From: CAYXDO01 sp964463485
GTDB lineage: Bacteria > Myxococcota > Kuafuiibacteriia > Kuafuiibacteriales > Kuafuiibacteriaceae
Assembly: GCA_964463485.1 (NCBI GenBank)
Contig: CAYXDO010000021.1
Coordinates: 1 to 64,000, forward strand
DNA: 64,000 nucleotides
Direction of reading: 5' to 3'
Shown here: positions 15,112 through 24,331 of the stretch, piece by piece
How the letters are laid out: every line of letters begins with the position of its first letter
Position numbering within the stretch: position 1 is the first letter of the stretch
Notes under the pieces: model-generated
Told to the model about the DNA's origin: nothing
The model's input: the letters and a program-made list of their open reading frames with translations, nothing else
The model's database searches: none
Made by a program: the position numbers and the translations under genes

Positions 15112-16791
15112 ATGAAAAGACAGCTCGCGCTCACCGCCCCCCTGCTTCTCACGCTCGCTTGCTCCGAAGAGCAAGTGGTCCTCGAACGAACGGTCACGAC
15201 GATCTCGACCGCTGGAGGTGCGCTCAAGAGCGCCGACGGCAAGGCGGAGCTGACGGTCGCCGCGGGCGCCGTCTCGGGCGAGACTGAGTTTACGATCGAA
15301 GTGATTCGCGGTAGCGCGGTGTCGGGCCTTCGCTCGGCCGTCTACGAGCTCGGACCGAGCGGTCTGCAATTCGCGGCGCCGGTCACCCTCCGGGTGACCG
15401 CCTCCGAGGCGACAGAGCGGGCGATCTTGGCGCAAATCGATGGCGTCTCCAAGATCCCGGTGACTGGATCGGCCTACGATCGGGCCAAGCGCGAAGTGAG
15501 TGGGACGCTCGCGCACTTCTCCTCGTACGCCGCAGTGAACGCGCCCTGCGGGGCGAACGGTGAGTGCGCGGCTGGAGAGATCTGTCAGAATGGCGGCTGC
15601 CAAGGTGCCTGTACCGTCGATTCGGACTGCCCGACCGGAGAGGCGTGTGACGCAGCCACGGGCACTTGCAGCGCGCCGAACACCCCTGTTTGTTCGACGG
15701 ACTCCGATTGCGCCACGGGCCAACGATGTGACAACGGCGTTTGCTCCACAGGCAGCGTGACCTGCAATTCCAGCGGAGCGTGCTCCGCGGGTGAGTCCTG
15801 CGTGAACGGCATCTGCGTCGATGAAAACCTGTGTGCCTCCGACGCCGAATGCGCTCGCGGTGAGTCGTGCCAAAACGGCGTCTGCACGGTCCAGGCAAAT
15901 TCCTGCAGCGCCACTGGCGCCTGCGCCCCGGGTGAGTCCTGCGTGAATGGCGTCTGCGTCCAAGACAGCGAGTGCGCCTCTGACGGTGATTGCGCTCGCG
16001 GTGAGTCTTGCCAAAATGGGATCTGCACCGTGCAAGGAAATTCGTGCAACGCCAGCGGAGCCTGCGACCCCGGTGAGTCCTGCGTGAACGGCGTGTGTGT
16101 CGCCCAGAACGTGTGCACGACTGACAGCGACTGCGCGCGCGGTGAGTCTTGCTCGAGCGGAATCTGTTCGGTGCAAACCAACGCCTGCGACAACACCAAC
16201 CCCTGCGCCTCCGGGCAAGTCTGCGTGAACGGCGCGTGCCTCGCGCAAAACGTATGCACGAGCGACAGCGAGTGCGCGCGCGGTGAGTCCTGCCAGAACG
16301 GCGTCTGCACGGTTCAAACCAACTCCTGCGGCGCGAACGGCGTGTGCCCGACTGGCGAGATCTGTGACAACGGTGTGTGCGTCGCTGGAGCCGCCTGCGC
16401 TGCGGATTCCGACTGCCCCACGAACGAGATGTGCGTCAACGGCCTCTGCGAGGCATGCCCGAGCGGCGCTTGTACGAGCTCGACCTTGAGATGCGAGCCG
16501 GAAATCATCGACTTCGGCGTCGTCACCGTGGGCCAATGCGCCGCCGCCACCCTCACCTGCGCCAATGTCGGAAACTCGGAATCGACACTCACCAACGCGA
16601 GCTTCAGCTCGAGCTCATCCCAAGCCATCTCGGCCCAGCTCCCGAGCTTCCCGTTCGTCGTGTTCCCCGGCGCTAGCATCACGCTGGCGTTCCAGTACTG
16701 CCCTGCTCGGGTCGGTCGGGATCTGGCGGAGTTCAGCCTGATCGCCGACAACACTTCGACGACCCTCACGCTGTTCGGCGTCAGCAACTGA
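15112..16791 (+). CDS. Cys-rich repeat lipoprotein with ZU5-like and ASH-like ends
   Basis: 559 aa from ATG 15112 (an upstream in-frame ATG at 15052 gives no sensible signal). The lipobox TLLTLAC predicts a lipoprotein. Residues ~30-130 (GGALKSADGKAELTV..) resemble a ZU5-type beta domain. About 150-470 contains some fourteen Cys-rich units alternating variants of SDxDCARGESCQNGVC and GACxPGESCVNGVC. The C-terminal ~100 residues (EPEIIDFGVVTVGQCA) resemble an ASH/'choice-of-anchor D' Ig-like domain. A surface adhesion or matrix role is inferred. Follows the sigma/anti-sigma pair by 75 bp. Confidence 0.8.
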   Translation: MKRQLALTAPLLLTLACSEEQVVLERTVTTISTAGGALKSADGKAELTVAAGAVSGETEFTIEVIRGSAVSGLRSAVYELGPSGLQFAAPVTLRVTASEATERAILAQIDGVSKIPVTGSAYDRAKREVSGTLAHFSSYAAVNAPCGANGECAAGEICQNGGCQGACTVDSDCPTGEACDAATGTCSAPNTPVCSTDSDCATGQRCDNGVCSTGSVTCNSSGACSAGESCVNGICVDENLCASDAECARGESCQNGVCTVQANSCSATGACAPGESCVNGVCVQDSECASDGDCARGESCQNGICTVQGNSCNASGACDPGESCVNGVCVAQNVCTTDSDCARGESCSSGICSVQTNACDNTNPCASGQVCVNGACLAQNVCTSDSECARGESCQNGVCTVQTNSCGANGVCPTGEICDNGVCVAGAACAADSDCPTNEMCVNGLCEACPSGACTSSTLRCEPEIIDFGVVTVGQCAAATLTCANVGNSESTLTNASFSSSSSQAISAQLPSFPFVVFPGASITLAFQYCPARVGRDLAEFSLIADNTSTTLTLFGVSN

Positions 16792-16976
16792 GCCGAGCCC
16801 GTCCGTCCTGAAGTCGCAGCTTCCCTTCGCAGAGACGGCCGTCCCGGCCCGACGAATGTAACCTAGTTCCCATTTCCTCGCGCCCGACCCCGCACCCTCA
16901 GCGCGGCGCCGCCGAAAACGTCGATGTGCGGGCCGCCGAACGGCCCAGTGAAATAACTCGGACCAAGGAAAAAGCC

Positions 16977-18557
16977 ATGACGACGCTCGACACCGCAGGG
17001 AAGCAACTCCTCTCCACCTTTCAGACGCGACACGGAGTCGTCTCACAAGCCGTGGAGGCCGAAATAGGCAAAGCAGCGCAAACCAAGGGCTCGGCCCTCT
17101 CCGCCCAAGAGCTCGAGAAGGTCCTGACTCAGGCCATGCCCGCGCAGGCGACCCAGATCTCCGAGGTCAGCAAGGCGTGCTCCACGAGCAAATATCACTG
17201 CGACGGCAAGAAAGGCGACTTCCTGACTCAGTTTCTGAAGCTCCGGATCGAGAAGGAGCGGACTCAAGTGTACAACCAACCGGCCACGCGAAGGCCTGGA
17301 CGCGACCCCCTGATGGCTGAGTTCATCATGGACAAGGACGCGCAGGTGGTCCTGCTGTTCAACGCCCGCGACGTCGACGAAAAAGGCCGGCCCCTCCTCA
17401 TGAAGGCCGTGTGCCGAGAAGGCGCGACCCTCGACGCCGTCGATCTCACTCACTATCGGACGAAGTGGTCCGACCCAAAGGACGCCGACATTCAAACCGT
17501 GCCGAAAAACGCCTCCTTCGTGTCGGTTCAAGACAACCATGAGACCGAGTTCGAGTTCGGTGACCCTGTCGTGCAGATCAGCTTGGGGTGCAAGGGTCAA
17601 GAGATCAGCCGTGGCGTCGCGGTGCGGCCGGAGAATCAGGAGACCGTTCGATTCTACCCAGGCAAGTGGGAGAACGTAAACGGCGCGAACGTCATCGTCC
17701 CGAACACGGCCTCGCCCGAAGCCACGGCCCCGCAGATCGTCCAGGGCGCGTCCCTCGACCGCACGCCGGTCGTAGCCTTCGACGAGCGCATCAGGCTCGG
17801 CCTCACCGTGAAGCCTTCGTTCCCACAGGGCGGATGGCTCGAGACTCCGATCAGCCACGTCGATGCCAAGATGATGATCGAGCCCGGACTGATCTTCGAA
17901 CCCGACACGACCGCGAAGGTCACTTTTCTGAGCGGCGTGCTATCGACCAAGGTCGAATCCGAAGACGCGTTTCTGGTCGGCTCCCCAGGCACCGAGGCTC
18001 CCGTGGGGCTCGCTCAATACAGCGCCCAGAGCCTTCAGTGGCTTCTCAATCAGCCCGTTCAGCGTCAGACTCAGTCGACCGCGGGATCCGACGCACGGAA
18101 CCAGTCGTGGTCCTTGAGTGACCTCATTTACACGGCAAGGGACAAGATCGGCGTCGGAGCCGGCAAGCTCAACCCGCTCGGAGATCTGCGAGTCGGCGGG
18201 GCCAACCTGGCCGGAGCCAAGATCGAGGCGGTGTACTCACAAATCGCGGACAACTCCAAGGGCCAACACCTCGACCTGAAGCTCGGAGAAGGATTCCTGA
18301 AGGCAGAGGACGGCGCGTCGGTCAAGGGTTGGACGATGGTCGTGGGGTACACCGACGAAAGTGGGGCGTGGAAGCAGTGCGATGCTCGCACGGTCAAGAG
18401 CAGGAAGGGTTCGGACTGCGAGTCCTTCGAGCTCGACTTCGCCGACGCTCCGGCCCTCTACAAGCAGAACAAAAACGTCGAAATTCGCGTCTTCAACGCA
18501 GAGGGTGTGCCGGCCCAGCGCGTGCTCGTGCCTCTCAAAGAGATCTCGTGGGGCTGA
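16977..18557 (+). CDS. Hypothetical protein
   Basis: 526 aa from ATG 16977, preceded by AAGGA in a 'ccaaggaaaaagcc' context. No signal peptide or membrane helix is seen. The composition is hydrophilic with a mixed alpha N-terminus (1-90) and a largely beta remainder. I do not recognise the family. It stands alone on the plus strand between the lipoprotein and a truncated PEP-synthase fragment. Confidence 0.7.
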   Translation: MTTLDTAGKQLLSTFQTRHGVVSQAVEAEIGKAAQTKGSALSAQELEKVLTQAMPAQATQISEVSKACSTSKYHCDGKKGDFLTQFLKLRIEKERTQVYNQPATRRPGRDPLMAEFIMDKDAQVVLLFNARDVDEKGRPLLMKAVCREGATLDAVDLTHYRTKWSDPKDADIQTVPKNASFVSVQDNHETEFEFGDPVVQISLGCKGQEISRGVAVRPENQETVRFYPGKWENVNGANVIVPNTASPEATAPQIVQGASLDRTPVVAFDERIRLGLTVKPSFPQGGWLETPISHVDAKMMIEPGLIFEPDTTAKVTFLSGVLSTKVESEDAFLVGSPGTEAPVGLAQYSAQSLQWLLNQPVQRQTQSTAGSDARNQSWSLSDLIYTARDKIGVGAGKLNPLGDLRVGGANLAGAKIEAVYSQIADNSKGQHLDLKLGEGFLKAEDGASVKGWTMVVGYTDESGAWKQCDARTVKSRKGSDCESFELDFADAPALYKQNKNVEIRVFNAEGVPAQRVLVPLKEISWG

Positions 18558-18633
18558 GTCCCCTCCACTTCCAACTCATGCCAGACAGGGGGGCTTGCCG
18601 CAGGCCCGGGGTCGTGCCGCAGAGTCATCGGCC

Positions 18634-18885
18634 ATGGAAGAACAAATCTTCGAAGTGGCTGGGCCGGCGCATGTGCTCGACTTGCGGGAGGTCGACCGAA
18701 CCTGCATCGAGGTGGTCGGGGGCAAAGGAGCGAACCTGGAAGAGCTGGCGAAGCTCGAAGGGATTCGCGTGCCGGATGGCTTCTGTGTCTCGACCACAGC
18801 CTTCAAGCAGGTCATGGGGGCAACGCAAATCGGCGAGAGCGGAGCCCCAAGATCCACGACGGAAGCAACACGACGGCCGCGATGA
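18634..18885 (+). pseudogene. Truncated PEP synthase/pyruvate phosphate dikinase N-terminus
   Basis: The first ~65 residues contain the N-terminal signature of the PEP synthase/PPDK/rifampicin phosphotransferase family (VVGGKGANLEELAKLEGIRV followed by DGFCVSTTAFKQ). After about 18825 the frame runs into sequence antisense to the 3' end of the MMPL gene and stops, so only the 5' tip of an ~800-aa enzyme remains. This marks a rearrangement junction next to the phosphonate operon. Confidence 0.75.
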
Positions 18886-21310
18886 GACAACAAACCTCCC
18901 CGAGCACCGCGACCTGGCCGAACGACACGAGCGCTCCGTTGTGAGCGAATAGGAGCGAGGCGTAGCCAATCACCGTCGTGGCCGAACAAAGCGCCACCGC
19001 GCCCCCCGTCGTTGCCAGCGCCGTCCGGACCGCTTCGCCCTCGCTGCGCCGCGAGCGCTCGAGCAGATACCGTGAGTAGATATTCACTGCGTAGTCCACA
19101 CCGATCCCGAAGGTGATAGGCAGCGCGATGAAATTAAGAAAATTGACTCGCAAATCACCAATACTCATCAGCGCGCCTAGCCAAGTCACGCCGACCACCA
19201 GCGCGCCCACCACCGGAACCCAACGCCTCGCGGGAAACGCGAGAACGCAGAGCAAGACGACGCCCGCGAAGGAGACCAACGTCGCCTTCGGACCATCCCG
19301 AGCCACCGATCGGACCATGTCCGAGTAAATCACGAAATTCCCCGACGACTCGATGACTCTGCCGTTCGAGACCGGAATCGTACGGAACACGTCCGCCACG
19401 CGGTCGATCTCATCGGCGTGGTAAAGATTGAGCTTGAAGTTCGGGAGCACGAGGACGACGAGCCCCTCTCGCCCATCGAGCTCCCGAAAGTCCGCGCGCA
19501 GAGACTCCGGAAGGTCTCGGGCGGTGAACGCGGTGAGCTCCGTCGGTGGTCGAAGCTCTCGCGCGCGATGAGCGTCTTCCGCGGAGAGCTGTGCGAGGAC
19601 CTCGTCAGACGCCTCCTGACGGAGCTTCTGGAGCACCTCGAGCTTCTCAGCCTGCCGCTCCGGAACGAAAGACCCGAGCGAGATGACGTGTGAGATCGGC
19701 GCGGTCGCGCCCCCTCTCGTGATCACCTCCTCCAGGTGGGCCACGATGCGAGGCACGTCCTCGGCCTCGTCCGCCAGCACGGCCTGAGGCGTCGAGTAGC
19801 GGCCGAAGATCTGGTCGACCCTCGCGGCGATCGCGCCGGCTCCCTCGTCTCGCGAGTAGCGATTGCGGAGGCGATTGAAGTCCTTCTCGAACGGATCGCG
19901 CAGCCAGACCACCGTGACCGCCGCCGCCACCGCGAAGCTCACCAACCCGCCCACGGCGAGGGACGTTGGACTCCGCTCGATGAGTCGAATGGGTAACGAC
20001 GAGAGACCCAGCCACGACGGACCAAACTCGTGCGACCGCGGCGATCGCCGTTCGGACCAAACGATGAGAGGAGGCAGCACGACGAACGTGGCAATCCAAC
20101 AAAGGACCATTCCGATGCCTCCCACCAGCCCGAAGTCCGCGAACCCTCGGAAATCGGTCGCGAACAGAGAACCATATGCGACCGACGCGGCGAGCGCCGC
20201 CGTGGACGTGCCCCGCGCCGTAAAGAGGATCGCCGAGGCAAGAGACTCATCGAGGGCGCGCCCAGCCCTTCTTTCTTCCGTATAGCGCGAAAGCAGTACG
20301 AGCCCGAAGTTGATTCCGTTGCCCGCCACGATCGGTCCGAGGAATGCGCTCGACGCATTCAGGTGGCCGACGAGGAAGTGCCCCAGTCCAAAGGTCCACG
20401 CGAGCCCCACGACGAGCGGCGACGAGATGAGCCAGACCGATCGAAAGCCGCGAAAATAGCCCGCCACGACCACCAGCAAGAGCGCGCTCGTCACGACCGT
20501 CGCGAGCACCAAATCGTCGACCAGCGACCCATGCTCCTCGACGAGATTCTTGACGTCACCTCCCACCCGTACGCGCATCGCTGGGTCGTACGAGGCAGGG
20601 TCGAGGCGACCTATGGCACCCACGACCAATCCGATGATGTGACGATTCTCTGCAATGCCGAACGAGGACCCCCGCTTCCGCACGATGATCGCGAGCTCGC
20701 GTTGGTCTTCCGACTCGAAATAGTCGTCGGGAAAGCGGTTCGCGGCAGAGAGCTTGTCCGCGTATTTCGCCTCGAGTCTCGACAGATCGAGCTCCACGGG
20801 CTTGGACTCCTCGAGGTCCACGATGAGTGGGTTCGCGCGAGCCCGGGCGTCATTCGCGGCATCCTCGATCAGCTCGAGCGCTTCCTCGAGATCGCCGAAC
20901 TCCATGAAGAGGTGTCTCTTCGAGTCGAGGAACACCTTCTCGGCCCCCATCCGGTTCCGCACCGAACGAAGCTCGGGTGACTTCTCGAGCTCCGCGACCA
21001 AATCATCCGAAAACCTCCGATTCGCGGCGACGCTCGAAGACCCCACCAACACCGAGAGCTCGGACCAACCTCCGAACCTCGCCTCGAGCTTCCGGAGCGC
21101 GGCGACCGAGGGGGCGTTCTCCGGAAGGAGCTCCTCGAGGTCCGCGCGCACGTCGGAGAAGAGGAGGGCCGACCAGTAACCCATCGGAGCCAGCGTGAGT
21201 GCCGCCGCGATCAGGATCGCGCGTGGGTTCGCGTGAATCGTGGAGACCCAGGCGCGCGACAACTGTTCGCCGCGAAGGGTCCCCTTGGGACGAACCGACC
21301 TCGAGCTCAT
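18812..21310 (-). CDS. MMPL/RND-family transporter
   Basis: 832 aa from ATG 21310, 14 bp after the stop of the preceding gene; the longer upstream frame overlaps that gene. The protein has two repeats, each with one helix, a large periplasmic domain and a bundle of about five helices, as in MMPL/HpnN-type lipid exporters (for example VVVAGYFRGFRSVWLIS, FGIGVDYAVNIYSRYL, VVLPPLIVW). Last gene of the phosphonate operon. Likely moves a hydrophobic product, here possibly a phosphonolipid, between membranes. Confidence 0.85.
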   Translation of the reverse strand: MSSRSVRPKGTLRGEQLSRAWVSTIHANPRAILIAAALTLAPMGYWSALLFSDVRADLEELLPENAPSVAALRKLEARFGGWSELSVLVGSSSVAANRRFSDDLVAELEKSPELRSVRNRMGAEKVFLDSKRHLFMEFGDLEEALELIEDAANDARARANPLIVDLEESKPVELDLSRLEAKYADKLSAANRFPDDYFESEDQRELAIIVRKRGSSFGIAENRHIIGLVVGAIGRLDPASYDPAMRVRVGGDVKNLVEEHGSLVDDLVLATVVTSALLLVVVAGYFRGFRSVWLISSPLVVGLAWTFGLGHFLVGHLNASSAFLGPIVAGNGINFGLVLLSRYTEERRAGRALDESLASAILFTARGTSTAALAASVAYGSLFATDFRGFADFGLVGGIGMVLCWIATFVVLPPLIVWSERRSPRSHEFGPSWLGLSSLPIRLIERSPTSLAVGGLVSFAVAAAVTVVWLRDPFEKDFNRLRNRYSRDEGAGAIAARVDQIFGRYSTPQAVLADEAEDVPRIVAHLEEVITRGGATAPISHVISLGSFVPERQAEKLEVLQKLRQEASDEVLAQLSAEDAHRARELRPPTELTAFTARDLPESLRADFRELDGREGLVVLVLPNFKLNLYHADEIDRVADVFRTIPVSNGRVIESSGNFVIYSDMVRSVARDGPKATLVSFAGVVLLCVLAFPARRWVPVVGALVVGVTWLGALMSIGDLRVNFLNFIALPITFGIGVDYAVNIYSRYLLERSRRSEGEAVRTALATTGGAVALCSATTVIGYASLLFAHNGALVSFGQVAVLGEVCCLIAAVVLLPSWILGLRSRRFALPP

Positions 21311-21324
21311 CAAGGCTGACGCTT

Positions 21325-22350
21325 TCAGCTCGCTCGGGCAGAGGTCGAAGCGAGCCCGTCGCGGTTCCGAACGACGTCGAGCAGGCCTCGGACGGCCAGG
21401 TGAACACACGCAGCATAAGCGGCGAGCTGGGGTCCCGAGAGCTCTGGATCCGAGAGGCCCAGCTGGCTCGAGAGCAACGCGATGGCGACGATCATCACGA
21501 GCCACACCAATGCCCAAGCGTCAAAGCCTTGGAAGGACTGCCCAAGGATCGTTCGAAGCACGTAGGTGCCGGTGAGTCGGAACGACAGAGAGGTCGCGAG
21601 CAACACGAAGGCGCCTCGGTCGACGAGGCCCTCCAGGTGGATCGCAGCGAAGGCCAGCGCCAGGACGATGAAGGAGACGTGACCTCGCATCGCACCTGGG
21701 TGACGTCTGAGCCGAGTGTAAAAGAACCCACAGATCCGCAGCTGAGAGATTGTCGCGAGGACGCACGCGCCGGCGACCATGGGTCCGAAGGCAGAGTGCG
21801 CTCGAACCCAGTCGGGGAGCGCGGCAAGCGCCACGTAGCCGAGCGAGACTCCGAGTTGCGCGGCGACCCCGCTGGTCGGTGGGGGGACGAATTCTTTCGA
21901 CCAGTGATACAGGACTAGCTGAGCGTTGTAGACCATCGCGCTCGTGACCAAGACTATCGCGGCCTGCCAAGGTTCGAGGTTCAGCGCGAAACACAACCCA
22001 CCGGTGGCGAGCGGAATGTGGATCGCGTCGAGCCCGTGATCGAGGAGCTCACCGAGCTTGCTGCTCCTCAGAGTTCTTCGGGCCTGCATCCCATCTAGGC
22101 AGTCGAGCACCATCGTCCCGAAGGTCCCGACGCCGGCCAGACAGAGTGCCAACGCTCGCGGGACCGGATCGAGCTTCGGGGCGATCACCGCGAGCGCGAA
22201 CACGCCCCACGCGAGCGCGTGATTCAGGAGCGTTATCGCGTTCGGAGCGACGCTGCGAGGAGTCATCTCGAGCAGCGGCTGGCACACGTGTTCGAGCACC
22301 CACCCTTCGAGACCTGCGCGCTTGTCCTCCACGAAGAGCTCCGTCGTCAT
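21325..22350 (-). CDS. CDP-alcohol phosphatidyltransferase
   Basis: 341 aa polytopic membrane enzyme with the complete family signature DG-x2-AR-x8-G-x3-D-x3-D: D86 G87, A90 R91, G100, D104, D108 (DGMQARRTLRSSKLGELLDH). The length and multiple helices resemble ethanolamine/choline phosphotransferases, which move a CDP/CMP-activated head group onto diacylglycerol. Start overlaps the phnW stop (ATGA). In this operon the donor is probably CMP-2-aminoethylphosphonate, giving a phosphonolipid; this substrate is inferred from context. Confidence 0.88.
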   Translation of the reverse strand: MTTELFVEDKRAGLEGWVLEHVCQPLLEMTPRSVAPNAITLLNHALAWGVFALAVIAPKLDPVPRALALCLAGVGTFGTMVLDCLDGMQARRTLRSSKLGELLDHGLDAIHIPLATGGLCFALNLEPWQAAIVLVTSAMVYNAQLVLYHWSKEFVPPPTSGVAAQLGVSLGYVALAALPDWVRAHSAFGPMVAGACVLATISQLRICGFFYTRLRRHPGAMRGHVSFIVLALAFAAIHLEGLVDRGAFVLLATSLSFRLTGTYVLRTILGQSFQGFDAWALVWLVMIVAIALLSSQLGLSDPELSGPQLAAYAACVHLAVRGLLDVVRNRDGLASTSARAS

Positions 22351-23462
22351 CGAGACTCCCGGGAGCTATAGAGCGGCAAGAGCCCGCGAGCCCGTACGCT
22401 GAGTTCCAGCGCTTCGACGAAGCCCGTCATGTCCCGCGGTGAGATCGCCCCCATGTTGGCGAGCCGGAAGGTGGCGCGCTTGGCCCCCTTCCCTGGATAA
22501 ATCGTGTACCCGGCCGCGAGGAGTGTGTCGTGGAGCGCGTCATATGAGTACCGAGGATGGTCGGGCTCGAGGTAGGCCGTCAGGATCTTCGAGAGCATTC
22601 GGTCCGGGAGGAGGCGCTCGAAGCCGATCCTGCGAACTCCCGCGTCGAGAACCTCGAAGCACGCCTGATAGCGCTGCCACCGCCCCTCCTGACCCTCCTC
22701 GAAGAATTCCTCGATGGCGCGGTCCAGGGCGTAGAGGATCTGCACGGGCGGAGTGAATCGCATCTGATGAGTATCCTCGAAGAACCGATGCTGGGCCCCG
22801 AGGTCGAGGTAGTACGAGCGTCCGGAGATTGATCGAAGATCGTCGAGTGTGGACCTTCGGGCGATCACGAACGAGATCCCGGCCATGCCTTGGATGCATT
22901 TGTTGGAGCTCGAGACGAGGAAGTCCGCGCCCAAGGCCTCGATGTCGATAGGGACGCCCGCGAAGCTCGACATCGCGTCGACGATCGCCAACGCGCCGGT
23001 TTCGTGGGCCAGCCGCGCGATGTTTTCCACCGGGTTCAGCATGCCGGTCGTGGTCTCGTGATGGACCACCGCGACATGTGAGTACCTCTCCTCCGAGAGT
23101 CGCCGTCGAACTCTGTCGGGCTCTGGCCATTCTCCGACGCCGAAGGAGAGCACGTCATGGGAGATTCGGTACGCAGACGCGATCTCCGCCATACGAGCGC
23201 CGTAGGCCCCGTTGTCGATCACCAGCAAACGGCCTCGAGCGGGGATCGCGGAGGCGATCGCGGCCTCGACCGCTGCGGTGCCCGATCCGGACAGCAGCAC
23301 GGCGGTAAAGTCGCCGCCCCGGTGTACGACCTCGGTCAATCGATTCCGGACGCGCTCGATGAGTTCGCCGAATGGCTTCTCTCGAGGGCAGATGTCTTCG
23401 CAGACGAGGGCCTGCTTCACGGTGGCCGTCGTGTTCGCCGGGCCTGGATTCATCAGAATCAT
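22347..23462 (-). CDS. phnW: 2-aminoethylphosphonate--pyruvate transaminase
   Basis: 371 aa PLP fold-type I aminotransferase. It begins MILMNPGPANTTATVKQAL and has the GSGTAAVEA phosphate-binding loop and the PLP lysine K188 in SSSNKCIQGMAG, matching PhnW. In catabolism it converts 2-AEP to phosphonoacetaldehyde. Behind PEP mutase and phosphonopyruvate decarboxylase it probably runs the other way, forming 2-AEP from phosphonoacetaldehyde. Start overlaps the upstream nucleotidyltransferase stop (ATGA). Confidence 0.9.
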   Translation of the reverse strand: MILMNPGPANTTATVKQALVCEDICPREKPFGELIERVRNRLTEVVHRGGDFTAVLLSGSGTAAVEAAIASAIPARGRLLVIDNGAYGARMAEIASAYRISHDVLSFGVGEWPEPDRVRRRLSEERYSHVAVVHHETTTGMLNPVENIARLAHETGALAIVDAMSSFAGVPIDIEALGADFLVSSSNKCIQGMAGISFVIARRSTLDDLRSISGRSYYLDLGAQHRFFEDTHQMRFTPPVQILYALDRAIEEFFEEGQEGRWQRYQACFEVLDAGVRRIGFERLLPDRMLSKILTAYLEPDHPRYSYDALHDTLLAAGYTIYPGKGAKRATFRLANMGAISPRDMTGFVEALELSVRARGLLPLYSSRESR

Positions 23463-24331
23463 CGTCCGACCCTCGCCAGCTTCGCTTCCGATTCGAGGAG
23501 CCGCGGGTATAGCTCTTTTCGACAGCGCTCATACTCGTCCGGACTATCGACCTCCATGAATGCGAGCTCTGGACCAAAGACGATCGCAGACATGCGGCCG
23601 TAGCACATGAGGCGCTGAGTGAGTTCCTCGTGCTCGGACCCTTGCCGCGCCGGCCCGAAGCCTCTTCGACGGAGAGATCCGGGGGGAGCGTCTGGGTCAC
23701 CGAGGATCCAATCGAGCGCGCGCCGGGTGAGCGCATGATCGAGTGGGGCGAGCTTGACGATCCCGACGGCCTCTCCGAGACAGGGCGCCCCGCCCGCAAG
23801 CTCGGCGTCGAGGCCCTTGGCGATGAACCGAGGCGCCTCGATCGAGCCAAAGACGAGCACTTCCTCGGAGCCCGGGTCGAACGCGGAGGCCACGAGGAGC
23901 GAGCTTCGTTCGGGTGCAATCAGGATCCGCTCGAGGACTCTCCGGTCGTACACGATGTCCGCGTCCATGAGGAGAGTCTGCTTGGTTCCGTCGAGGACGC
24001 CAAACCGTGAGCGAGTTGCGAGTTGGAACGAATGGAGGCTCCCCGAGGTCTGGATCTCCGGAGTCGAATTGACGACGACCTCGAGCTCGAGGTCCCACGA
24101 TGGCAATACTTCGAGGATCCGTTCCCTTTGGTAGCCGATCACCAGGGTGATTTGGTCGACGCCGGCGGCGCGCAGGAGCTCGCATTGTCGTCGCAGGAAC
24201 GAAGTCTCGGTCGGGTCGACCATCGACCTCGGACCGATCGGAAGCAGGGCCTTCGGCCAATCCTGGGTTGCGGCCGCGAGGCGGGAGCCGCGGCCTGCCG
24301 CGAGGATGACCGCTTGGTAAGAAGAACTCAT
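23459..24331 (-). CDS. Sugar/phosphonate nucleotidyltransferase family protein
   Basis: 290 aa from ATG 24331 (overlaps the ppd stop). NTP-transferase fold: VILAAGRGSRLAAATQDWPK is the nucleotide-binding loop and LLMDADIVYDRRVLERIL supplies the metal-binding Asp. Second NTP transferase of the operon, the other being fused to PEP mutase. One may make CMP-AEP and the other may activate a different head group or sugar; I cannot tell which. Confidence 0.83.
   Translation of the reverse strand: MSSSYQAVILAAGRGSRLAAATQDWPKALLPIGPRSMVDPTETSFLRRQCELLRAAGVDQITLVIGYQRERILEVLPSWDLELEVVVNSTPEIQTSGSLHSFQLATRSRFGVLDGTKQTLLMDADIVYDRRVLERILIAPERSSLLVASAFDPGSEEVLVFGSIEAPRFIAKGLDAELAGGAPCLGEAVGIVKLAPLDHALTRRALDWILGDPDAPPGSLRRRGFGPARQGSEHEELTQRLMCYGRMSAIVFGPELAFMEVDSPDEYERCRKELYPRLLESEAKLARVGR

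Noticed and set aside
15540..16490. CRISPR-like regular repeats in the Cys-rich gene
   Set aside because: The periodicity is in-frame protein repeats (GESCxNGxC) with varying DNA; no constant repeat-spacer structure. No CRISPR array seen anywhere.
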